From Branchiostoma lanceolatum (taxonomy: Eukaryota > Chordata > Leptocardii > Amphioxiformes > Branchiostomatidae): 64,000 nucleotides of DNA. The position numbers and the translations under genes are program-made. This document shows positions 36,201 to 48,200 of this stretch, one piece after another (position 1 is the stretch's first letter; the number at the start of each line of letters is the position of its first letter). Under the pieces are notes generated by a model. It was given only the letters and a program-made list of their open reading frames with translations, was not told the origin of the DNA and did not search any database. Location: NCBI RefSeq assembly GCF_035083965.1, contig NC_089724.1, forward strand, positions 8,534,501 to 8,598,500, given 5' to 3'.

Positions 36201-39200
36201 TCGCCCGCCATTGCCGCCAGGAAAGAGCGATTTCGGAGAGATTTGTGCGACGAAAAAAGCACTTGCAGACTTGTCCCTTTGTTCTGGAGGCTTCTGTTAG
36301 GCTCAAAGACCTTGTTTGACCTCTGAACTGGGCAATACCAATGAATAAATAGGGGAGATAGAAGGGAAAAGTCTAGAAATCGACTGCACCAGGCTCTGGC
36401 GGTAAAATTACGTCATAGCCGAGCGGACGATCTGATTGGCTGGCTATTGGCGTCATGGACATAGGCAGATTAGACCACATTCCGAGCTGTCTGAGGCCAT
36501 GGCGGCCGTGGGTGGTCTGCTACGCCAGTCTGGCTGCATACTTTGTAAGTTTGTTGCCCCAAGCGGCCATAAAAATCAAAACCATGTCCGGACGCCGTCA
36601 GAAACCGCGTCTCAAAACGGAGCAAGCATGCGCACAGCAGCCCGGATTAGCACCGGAAAATTGACGCCGTTTGCGTCCGTCCCTGGGGGGCCCACGCGGA
36701 TGCGGTCCAGGACGTCTGGGACGTTTTCTACGACGTCAACGACGCCGTCAAACGAGCCAATCTAGACGCGTCCGTGTCAGAAGCGCCGTTTGCGCCCGTC
36801 CCTGGCGTCGTTCGGCGCCCGTCCCTAGCGTCCCCCGGCGGCGCCTGGAACCCGGCGGGGAGCCCGCGCGGACGCCGTCCAAGACGTCTGGGACGTTTTC
36901 TACGGCGTCAACGACGCCGGCAAATGAGCCAATCTAGACGCGTCCGGCGTTTTTCAGGCCGTTCAGACCGTCCAAGACGTGTCATCAAGGGATTTACAAC
37001 CCGTCCAAGTCGGTCTGCAGTCATAATTCAGGACGCATCGAATTTCAGTGGACGCCCGTCACAGACGGCGTTCGGCCGTTTGGGACGGTTTCATTTTCAC
37101 AGAGGTAACAATGTGTATTGTTTATGTCTCAGCGGCCTTCCCCATTGACATATTTAACACACAGTGCATTTCGCTGCACATGCATATACTTAAAATCTTG
37201 AACCTCCTTTAATATACAATGTATAATGTATGGCATATACTAGTAGTATCCAATTATTGATTGGTTTGGCTGTTCAGCACACACAGCCATGGCTGTCCAA
37301 CTAGCCTGTGGCTATTACAAAAAGATGACCATATGTTACACACTGTTTACTGTGCAGCTGCAGTTCAAATACTTCAGATTTTAAAATTTCAGGATCTTGT
37401 ATCGGCAATCCTCGAGGTACTAAACAAGGACATGCAGCCATCGTGCTATGCCACCTGTCTGTCAACCATTCGCATCCTGAGCCGAGACAAGGCCTCCCTG
37501 CAGTTCCTGGCCAAACCACCGTGTGTCACCACACTCCTGAAGCATGCCGGGATGGACGGAGCAGAGGCTGTCCTGGAGCTGCCAGAAGATGAAGGTAAAT
37601 CAATGTTTATAGAATATAGCGTTGTAACATCTACTAATATAATTCCAACAGGGTACATATTTCTGCCACCCCGAAAAGATAAGTCCAAACAGATCTCCAA
37701 GCCATTTACATCCCCCAGTATAATTATATGATGCACTCATGTGTGTTTAAACTGTGCATACCTGGGAGATGCTGCACTAGAGATCTCTCAAACCCACTAT
37801 TTTTCAAAGTGGCAGATTTCTGTAAGTTGTATCCCAGCAGATTAATGAAGGACACTTATCGTATTGGTATAAAGCCTCTATCTCACTGAACCTGCGGCAC
37901 GTTTGGCCACCTCGCTACAACTAGGCAATTTGACAGAGCTCTCAATGAATTTCATGGATAAAATACTTTTAGCCTAAATATCTTTTTAGGCTAGGGTGTT
38001 TTGTTGTCTTTTTAAGTCATACTTCAATGCTTGTACGTTTTACATGATATTCCCAATATAAATTCAAGGGTAACACAAATCCAATTTAGGACGCAGTGAG
38101 GCTGCCAACGTGCCGCAGGTCCAGTAAGATAGGGGCTTAAGCACTTGTTATGTAAACCAATGCATTTTGGTACAACACCCTGGGTGTAAACATTCAAGTC
38201 GTTGGCTGTCTTTGGTATCCACTTATTCTGTCATGCTATGCAGTGATTTTGACAGTATTTTTCTTTATTTTCCACAGTGATGGCAGAGGCAGAGAAGTGC
38301 CTGTGTAACATCATCTTCACAAGTCCTACTGCACAGAGACTCTGCAGGTCCGGTCATAGTTCAGAGTTAAGATATACTCATTGAAAGTATTAAAAAACAG
38401 AAGGAAAATACATACCAACAGTTGAACAGGAAGAAAGCAGTACTAGTATTCACACTGAGCACCAACCTAGAATTTGCCGTAGTACTTTTCTCAGGCATTT
38501 CTATCATTATGTTTTGTTTATACTGTTGACTGTCTGTCATTTAATCATCTATGTTAAAGATGAAGGAATGATAATTTGTGCCCCAGATGATGACTTGTTT
38601 GAATGTTGACTTGTGCAGCTCTAATGGCTGTGTGGAGGGTGTGGCTGGTAGGTTGAAGTGCATCTCAGACCCCCATCTGTCCTATGATGTCAAGGTAAGA
38701 CTGTGATCCTTTCATTTATAGATGTGTATCCAGTCAACCCTAGAATTGTTCTCAGTTGTGTACAGCTATATTTTTTCCATATAGACAGATATTGTTGTGT
38801 CATTTTTACTTCAGGTCATCAAGTGTTAATTATGACATTTCAGAAGTACTTCAAAGGGCCCTCTGGCAGTTAGAAATAAACATTTAATTCACTAACCATC
38901 TTTTCTCTTTATGCAGCTTTTTGCTGTAAGGCTGACATTCCTTCTGACAGCTTTGTGCATCGACATCAGGTGGATATTGAATCTAATTTTGGGCTACATG
39001 TTTCAAGTTCTGTTTCATCTTTTTGAATTTTTACATCTTATCTAGAATTACAACAAAAATAACTTAACATCTCCTTAAACATTTTTTTGAAACAAAGTAA
39101 TACATGAAGATGTCATTTTACACATTGAGATCATTGCAGGTACAAAGGTACATGGCATATGTAATCTCCAAGCAGATCTATCGGTGGCACGGCAGTATGA

Positions 39201-42200
39201 AAAGGGCCAACCAGTATCCAAAGCCACCGGAGATCTGCCATCATTGAAACACGGAGGAGCATTTCTTTTCAAAAATGGTGTTATAGCCCCTACTCATTGC
39301 CTTATAAAACTCCGATGGCTTTGGGTACTCGTTAGCCCTTATGCCTTGCCACCGATATATCAGATTCTGCTTGGAGAGTAGTACTCAAAAGGATTTATTG
39401 TTTTCTTCTGTCAGACAAAGACTTCAGGTTGAGTTCAACGTCCCAGCACTACTGCTGTCAGCCATGGAACACACTCTGGGTGTGGAGAACAACAGCACTC
39501 TGGGTATGTTTGGATGATTTCATTGGGGTAATGTGGCGTAACGGCAAGAGTGTTCAGCTCAGAACCCAGCGGTCCCAGGTTCGAATCCTGTCATGTCACT
39601 GATCTTCTCTTGGGAAAAGCACTTAACACCACCTTACTTACTTCACTCAGGTGAAAATGAGTACCGAGTTTTAGTTCAGGGCTCCAGACTAACTTTTAGG
39701 CCTAGGAGCACTGTGCTCCTAACTCAAAAAAGTTAGGAGCACCAGCAAAAATCTAGGGGCACCACTACAAAAAGTTGGAAGAACAAGCAAAAGTCTTGGC
39801 TATACCAAATAATACTCCTATTAATCAATGTTATACGTTAACAACCGGGAATAAAGTATTTGAATAGATCATAAAAGATAAAAACCTACATTGATGGTGC
39901 AGAACAATTGGCAATTCAATTCATTCAATACCTTCCTACATACTGATACTTGGAACAAGGCAGGTAATGATTCACATAACCTTGAATGATAAATAAATAG
40001 ATGACTCTAGAACTTATCTATTGGGTTCATGACCAAAACAAATAAAGTCATATTATCACATAGGTAGATGGCGTAGACCAATCAGAAGCCTCCATTGCCC
40101 ACAATAAGTGGTCTGTTATCACGCCATAACACACCACTTATTGACGTCATGTCAGAACACAACCGTTCCGTTTTGTAGAGGGGGTATCTTTTTGATGAAT
40201 CTTTTTCTTAACCTTGTTTAAAAAATCTTTATAACCGTTGCATTTTGTATAGGGGGTATCTATTTGATGAATCTTTTTCTTAACCTAGTTTAAAAAATCT
40301 TTATTGTCTTAGAATTCCTAAAAATTTCCTTAGATTACATGAAAAAGGGAAAACAAATTTAAAATTTCCAAAAATGTTCCGCGTGTTCCATTTGTTGTTG
40401 GCCAAAGAAACCATGTTCTATCTAAGGTTCCGCGCGTTCCATTTCCTGCTGGCCAAAGAACCTGTGTTCTAATCAGGTTACCTGAGGTCATGTTGCAGGG
40501 AGATTCTTCAATGATAACATTTTCTGACTGACCTGAAACCGACCCTCCTATCCTGTGTGGTTGAAATAAATAAATCAGGCAACAGTTGTACATATTCTTC
40601 ATCATCTTCTGTTAAAAAAGGACAAATGTGAATTCTGAAATGCATTCTTAATAGTATAAGGGATCTATGCGTCCAACAGAAATTGTCTACTCTGATATGC
40701 GTCAGTTTGGATAAGCTATATGATAATAACGTTAATGACCCGCCTCTTCCTCGGTGTATATGGTGTCATAACGCCTGGCCATGTGCTATAACCACCTCAT
40801 AAAACCACCTCGTTCGCTTCGCTCACTTGGTGGTTTTATTCGGTGGTTATAGCACATGGCCAGGCGTTATGACACCATATACACCTTGGGGCGGGTCATT
40901 AACCCTTAATTCCATAATTTGAAACTTCACTGCTGGCATCAAGTTCAACATTTTTACTGGCATTTCTTTTCTTTTTACCCTCACCCTCTGTCTACAGATA
41001 ATCCAAAATACTTTAATATCCTTACAATTCTTGCTCAAAATAGTATCAAAAATGATCTGTTTGTGCCGACCCAGTCAAATCGGGAACTTCGAAACGCGTA
41101 GTTCAAATTTCGCGCGTCAGGACCGCGCGGCGCCGTCATCCAATGACAGGCAGACCGCATGGGGAAAGCTTTGTGATTCGCCGCTGTGCAGTATAGACAG
41201 CAGCAGAATGAAAGTACATGCAGCACCATAACAACGGGCAGGTAATGAGCTTTGAAATGATACCGGTGACAAAAGGAAAATTTGATATTTTTTTAAATAA
41301 AACTCCACATGAATTGATTCATCAATTTTTGATCGTAAAAATCATCGCTTGAACAGGTATAAATATGACCGCAGGAAACAAGCCTTTCATTCTGCTGCGG
41401 TCTATTTTTTATAAACATCATGGCCGCCATTGAAAACAGCGAGCGTCCCGGCGAGCGCTCACTTTCATCGACAAAGTTTTGGCGTTTGAAACATTTTACA
41501 AAACAAATACACCACAAAGGAGAGAGACTTATATCCTTTATTTCTATGGGTAACTTTGCCACTAGGAACGGATAGTTTTTGTACCGCGGGTGTGGGAACA
41601 TGATAGAAAATGCACCGACAATATTCGCGGTAGCATTGGAATACCTATATTTTCGGCTTACCGCTTAGTTCTGCAGCCATTATCCTGGCGCAGGTCTTAA
41701 TTTTGGATTGTCGCACCGTGCGACCGTGATTTTAAATCTAGTCGCATTCTCAAGAAACTGGTCGCATACATATTGTGTGCGAGTCGCACTCACGAGCGCT
41801 GTTAGTTAGAGGTGTCTTCGGATAGGACGTTAAATGGAGGTCCCGTGTTCGAGGAGAGCCACACCTCGAGCACGTTGAAGAATCCGCCACACTTATTGAA
41901 AAGAGTACTAGCACGGGTTCTTCCTGGTGGATCAAATCATAATGATTCCGGTCTAAAATGGGGTAGGGAAGTTCCCATGATCATAACCCCTGCTTCGCCT
42001 ATTGAGTCAGTTACTTAGTTAGACAAGCTTGCCTAAGGTTGATGTTTCTAACTTAGGGAGAAGAGACGCTGCTTCAGTGAGCGTTAGTTCAGTGCCCAGA
42101 CGTGGTCCATGTGGCCTTGCACTGAGCAAACTTGTTAGCAAAAAAATGACATAGGTGTACTGTATGTACATAGTATAACATGTACATGTTTATAACTGTT

Positions 42201-45200
42201 GGTTTATCTTTGCAACTGTTATATGTATTTGTCATCAGTGCATGCCATCTACATGTTTGTAAATTGCCATTACTAATTATGATATCATTCGTTTTTAAAG
42301 TTGATTAATTTTTGTCTCTGCTGTTACAGGTACTCTAGAAGGTGTGGTCCTGACTGATGAACAGGTGGACCTTCTGTCGGAGATCCTCAAGACGATGTTC
42401 AATGTCACACTCACTGGACAAGGCAGGCAGCTAGACGAGGTTAGTGGTCATTGTTTTTTCATTGTCTACTGTCACAGTTGTGAATGTGCAGATTTGTAAC
42501 TTTGAATGCTGTTTTTTAAAATATTATTTTTTGTAATAAATATTCTTTAATTTTGGGAAGGTACCACCTCCCAAATTTTGTAAAACTTGAAAATTAATAG
42601 CTTTGTCTTCTCAAAACATAATTTTCATGTCTTTGTAAATGACAGTCTTCTTACATTTCCAAGTTGAATTGTGGTTTCCTGCTCATGCTGTCATTCCATG
42701 TATTGTCACTAGGAGGAGCTGGAGCGGTACAAACAGATGACTGCTGTGTGCAGATACATGCTGATGTGTCGGGCATCGAGTGAAGCAAAACAAGAGGAGC
42801 TGCATAAGTAAGGAACTGAGTACTTTTCAGCTTTTAAGCTTTTACCTCAGATTTCTTAGGCACTGGAATGAAACAGATGTTTTGAAATAATCTTCGGTGA
42901 GCTAAGAAGAAAGTATACTCCATGTTTTTTTTTAATAATTGGATGTTTAAATAGTACATATGCTCCATACAAAAGATACCAAAGCAACTGGATATGTTTT
43001 GTAAACAGTTAGATTTTTAAAACAGCATCTGCTGTCTTTTGTCAGAAACTTCAAAAGGCAGTGGATGCTGACCAGACTTGGGAAGACAGCGAGTGTTGTC
43101 TGTAATGTCTGACTGTTCACAAAACTTATCCAGTTACTGCTGCTTATTAATAAGTAACTTTTGTATTGAGTATCTCATTACCTAGACTTTTAGCTCTTTA
43201 CATGTAGTTTGGAGTGTTGTGTGGTCCTAGCTAGGGGTGGATACTGGTACTGTGTACCGTTACAAAACTGGTATTTCTTGCTGGACAGGGAAAAAAAAAT
43301 CAGTGGACCAGTTTTTGGACCGATCAGGAAATACCACCAGCAGGCAGTCACATTTGATCATAATTTGTAGGACTTACAGTTACAGAGACCTGTACTTGTG
43401 TCTCGTTCTCCAAAATATGATATAGTACTGCTGCACCAGACCTGAACCTGAATTTTCTGTACCGGTATCCACCCCTAGTCCCAGCCCTATACTACCACTA
43501 CCCCATGGGATTTTAGTGACAGGCACACATATCTGACATGACTTCCCTCGACAGCCACACCATCAACCTGCTGACCAACATGCCCAGGAGCTGTCTGAGC
43601 GAGGTGATCGTCCGACAGGGTGAGCGCGGTGTGGGGACAGAGTACGACGGCTGGAACATGGATGCCATCATGACCATTCTGGACTTCTTAGAGAGAAGAA
43701 TAGACCAGGTAGGACTTTGATACTGTAGAATCCACCCTGTATAAGGGTGGATACCGGTTCGCCTGACCTGATTCTGACCTGTATACATGTAACATCCAAG
43801 AACAGAGTCCCCAAAACCTGAAAGTCCAAAACCAGAGTAAAAAAAATGTCAGTCTTAATTCTCTATGCTTGATATTGGTTTCATAAAAACCAAATATCAT
43901 TGTCAACTAGACAGGATCAGGTCCAGGTTCTATAGCCTCTAGACCTAAACCTGGACTTGGACCTTAGTAAGTGGAACCAGTATCCATCCCTAACACTGTA
44001 TCTATCTATCTAGACTAAGTGGCTAGTTTTTAGAGGGAGAAAACACAGAAAAGTTGGTGCATGGGGATTTTGCTGAAATTCTTGCTTGATAGAGGTTAGG
44101 TATCCCGTTGTTTGTGTGCAGGAGGTTATGCCATAATTGATTTTACTTTGAAAATTTAAAGCTTGATTGTTTTCCAGAACAAACGTCTGTTGGAGACCCT
44201 GTCCCCTGTCCTGGCCTGTCTGATCGCCATCTCCAGAGCCGATCGCAACATCAGGAAGTTCCTCAGAACTAAGGTGAGGGGATCATTAACCTTCTCCCTG
44301 CTGCCTAACTCAGAAACCAGTGCAGAATGGGGTGCCAAATGGCTACTTCAGTATGTTATTGTTAACCTCTTATGTACATGTACATCATGTCATGTAGTCT
44401 ACATCATTTGAATATACAATGTCCTTGTTTGATATATTGCATGAGCTCATTCTAGTTATGCATTATCCGTTATGAAAATGTGAAATAAGTATTGTAAAAC
44501 CTGTACAAGTGACCATCTCTGTATCAGGACCACCTGACCAATGTGACCACTTTTGGTGGTCCCAAGACAATTTTTCCCATTGACAAAGGCAGGAAGTATC
44601 CTGTCTGTAAGTGATCACCTGTCTACATAGGCCAGATTTAATCACAGTTTCCTTAGTGGTCTTCTTACGCAGGTACAACAGTAGTTTTGCCTACAGTATT
44701 TATTCCATTCGTAATATTGCTTTATGTTTTATTGTGTAGGTTTTACCCCCATTGAGAGATGTGGAGACATTACCGCAGGAGGGGCCCAAGTTACGCAACA
44801 AGTGAGCAAACTTTCATTCTTTTTGTTGCATTTCATCAGGTATTTTAGGGCTTAATCTAAACAGGGGAACAAGGGCGCTGCACCCCCATGCCCTGACCAT
44901 GTTGCCCCCCTTAATTATTGAATGAATGAATGAAAGACCTTTATTGTACATTTATGCTTAAACAAGCTAAGTACAGGTCATGGTGATAAGCAAAGGACTA
45001 CATACAGTGGTGATAATATAACGAAATATAATGAGATATCTTACTGTGTCTAATAGGACTAATCTATACTTGTCTACTGTTTACAGGTTCGACTTCTTCT
45101 CGCTTCATAAGGCAATTGTAGATGTATGTAGATATGGAACTCGTAATACATGGTTTGTTCAGTTTCATTATAAATAGGAATTTTTCAGTGCTGTTTATAT

Positions 45201-48200
45201 ATTTAAAACTAGGGAACTTATCTGGTATATAAGTATAAAGGATATTTCTCTCATCGTTATATAATGTACATTCCACAACAAAATGTCTTTCGTCCTCAAT
45301 TCTATCTAAATTACAAAATTGACAAATTCTTTCTTGCAGAGGAATGCGGTTGTGTCTGCCCTTTTCAATGTTCAGTTTGTGTGAACTTATCCGAAGTTTT
45401 GTGATTGCTGTTTTGTGTCGAGAGTTTGTAATGTTTAGATATTTCTCCTCGTGGTAAGTATTCTTAAATAATCTGTACGTTCGTAATTTGTTATTGTTTC
45501 GCATTTCTGTTGTAAAATGTTGGAAATACATATCTTTCAGACGTTGGTGAATGGATGGAATAATCTGAGAAGAATTTAAAAAAAGATTCTGGGGTGAATG
45601 CCATACATAGGCAAAACCACATTCCTCAAGTGTCTTGCGGACTCCCGAAGCCCAGCATTTAGCCCCTGATGTATCTAAATCAAGTTGACACAAAAGGGCG
45701 TCTGCTGAAAGGCTGTCAGCTGGCACGTTCTGGCGTATTCTAATATAGTGTTTTATAGCGTTCAGGGAAGCTTCTAATCTAAGGGGGTATCTCCCCAATT
45801 CCACCATCACAGCTAGATTACATGCAGACTTGGGGACTTTTAATGTTTGTTTGCAGAATTTTAAGTGAATGGCTTCAATTGGGGATGATTTTGGACTTTT
45901 GAAAGATCCCCAGATTTCAGACCCATACAACAATATCGGTTTTACACATGCATCAAAGACTTTGTTTTTAACGGAAATTGTAGGATCGGCTTGGTGAAGA
46001 GATTGATTGATTCCAAAGAGGGCTCTTGAGCCTTTGCTGTGTAAGTATTTGTTGTTTGCCTTGAACGTGCCAGCTGAGTTTACAACAATACCCAAATAAC
46101 AATAGTTTGTCACAACATCTATAACATTATTACTAAACAAGAAATAACAGTCTTTAGGCAGACGGCCTCCCTTTGTAAAGACAATTACTTTCGTTTTCTT
46201 GAGATTAACATTCAAATGCCATGATTTACAATAGTTTTCTAATTTGTCTAAAGATGTTTGCAGTCCCCGTTGGGTTTCAGAGAAAAGCACTAGGTCATCT
46301 GCATATAATAAACAAGACACTTTCTTATTATGTAAAGTAGGAGGGTTACAAATACCATCATCAAACGCATCTGCTAAATCACTTATGAATAGATTAAACA
46401 ATGTTGGACTCAAGTTACAGCCTTGACGAACCCCACAGTTAGTTACAAAAGTTTCAGTTAGACCTTGGCTAGTTTTTACACAATTTGTTGTTTTGGAATA
46501 CATGTCTTTAATAGTAAGCAAAAATTTACCCCCTATTCCAAGTTTATTCAATTTCAGCAAGAGACCCTCTCTCCAAACCGAGTCAAAGGCCTTGCTAAAA
46601 TCTACAAAACATGCATAGAGTCGTTTATTCCTGCTTAGATATCTGCTTACTAAAGTAGACAATACAAAAATGTTATCAGTTGTTCTAAATTTCTTTCTAA
46701 AACCGGCCTGTTGGGGTTTGAAAAGGCTGTAATGTTCTGCATAGTTAACAAGACGTGTATTTAAGATAGATGAGAATAGCTTTCCCAGACAACTAATTAT
46801 TGATATTCCCCGATAGTTGTCTGGGAGCGCGGTGTCTCCAGATTTATGAATAGGGACAATATGACAACGTGACCATTCTTTAGGATAGTAACCATTTCGT
46901 AGACAGGAGTTGAAGATATGTAGAAGTGGTTTCTTTAAAATAAGCTTTCCGCATTTTAGCATCTCATTTAAGACCATGTCGTCACAACTTGATTTATTAT
47001 TTTTCAAGTGAGATATGGCTAAGTCCAATTCTTTCTCTGTTATGGAGGAGTCCAATATGGAGCTGTCCATATTTGGGACAGAAGGAAGACAAGTGTCCAC
47101 GGAATCAGTGGCTGAGGCGTCTACATTACTGTTGTTATCTGTTGAATGTTTGTTGAGGTTACTAAAGTGTTGTAGCCAAGTTTCGTCTGAGATTTGGTTG
47201 CTTACAGGTGTTTTTTCTGGTTTTAGCTTGTTTACCAAGTTCCAGAAAGCAGTTGGGTTAGTTTCTCTAAGGGACGATAGCTGGTTCATAATTTGCTGAT
47301 GAAAGTCACGCTTTTTCTTTTTAACCAGTTTCTTGTATTCTTTTTTTGTTTTAAAGAACCTTCCTCGTATTTCTGAGTTCAATGGGTTTTTTTCAAGTAA
47401 GGAAGCCAAGTTTTTAATTTCACGTTTCATTTCCGTGCAACTTTTGTCAAACCATCGTTTGTTTTGTTTTTTTCGTACATGTTTTCTTTTTCTTTTCAGA
47501 CTCAAGCATTCATGGCCAGCATCCCTCAACAATGAGCTAAATTCAGAGACAATGTTTTCAATTTGATCTGGGGTGGCTGCATTGTTGAGATTTTCGTGTG
47601 AAATAGCATGTAGCCTTTGTAAGATGCGAGGTTGGCTTATAGATTGGAAAAAGTTTTTGGCTGATGTTTCGTTCCAGCCAAATCGTTTAGGAGCTGGTCT
47701 AACATTACAGGTTTTATGTTTTTCCTTAACACGATGTCCAGCAGATTTGGAGTGGATAAACACCGACAACATACAATGGTCAGAGAACATATTTAGGGGA
47801 TTGACACGAAATAATAAAATGTGTTTTAAGAAGGATTGGCTAGAGAGCATATAATCGACAGTGCTACTACCGTTTGGTTGATAGCAAGTAAACTTTCCTT
47901 GGAGATCACCTGCTACCCTACCGTTTAGTATTGACAGGTTAGCTTGGATACAGAGGTCACAGATTAGTCTACCAAATTTGTTTGGGGGTGCCTTGTCCAT
48001 ATGCTGCCGGTCCGAATTGAAGTTTGAATTTACAATTTGATTTGCGTCGTCATGAATATCATTCTCGACATAGTCATGCAGATCACCGAAACGAGAGTTA
48101 AGATCTATACCCTGGACAGCAGACTCTCTGACAACCATAAAATTCAGATTGACCAGGGATGCTACTAGGTCACATGTGGCCACAGCCTTCAACAGTGACC

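Larger units (their letters stand above)
25018..37105. mobile_element. 12.1 kb composite foldback element in RIC8 intron 2
   Basis: Its ends are inverted: CCTCTGTGAAAA at 25018 matches the complement of TTTTCACAGAGG ending at 37105, followed inward on both sides by a CCGTC-rich zone. TA flanks each end (25016-25017, 37106-37107). Inside lie further inverted pairs in mirror order: 26337-26366 with about 36466-36495 (AGCTCGGAATGTGGTCTAAT), then about 26470-26580 with 32735-32850, then the two opposed satellite arrays. No transposase is recognisable. The arms differ in length: the right arm has about 3.5 kb more between its inner and middle segments, and the left arm about 0.7 kb more between terminus and middle segment. 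The mirror order argues for one foldback element, but a stack of separate insertions is not excluded. Confidence 0.6.

Noticed and set aside
36436-37148. Arg- and Pro-rich + frames at the right end of the foldback
   Set aside because: These arise from GCCGTC-rich subterminal DNA and have no homologous match in the left zone.
39534-39590. tRNA gene
   Set aside because: Only the A and B boxes are tRNA-like; acceptor and anticodon arms do not fold. It belongs to a SINE. The same holds for 56960-57020 and 60630-60712.
41293-41601. A 51-codon + frame at 41419 ([12 protein letters not shown]) and a 102-codon - frame over it
   Set aside because: The ATG context is good, but there is no homology, no splice partner, and repeats lie on both sides. 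Left unannotated.
47015-47854. + strand frames inside the LINE
   Set aside because: Antisense shadows of the long reverse transcriptase frame.
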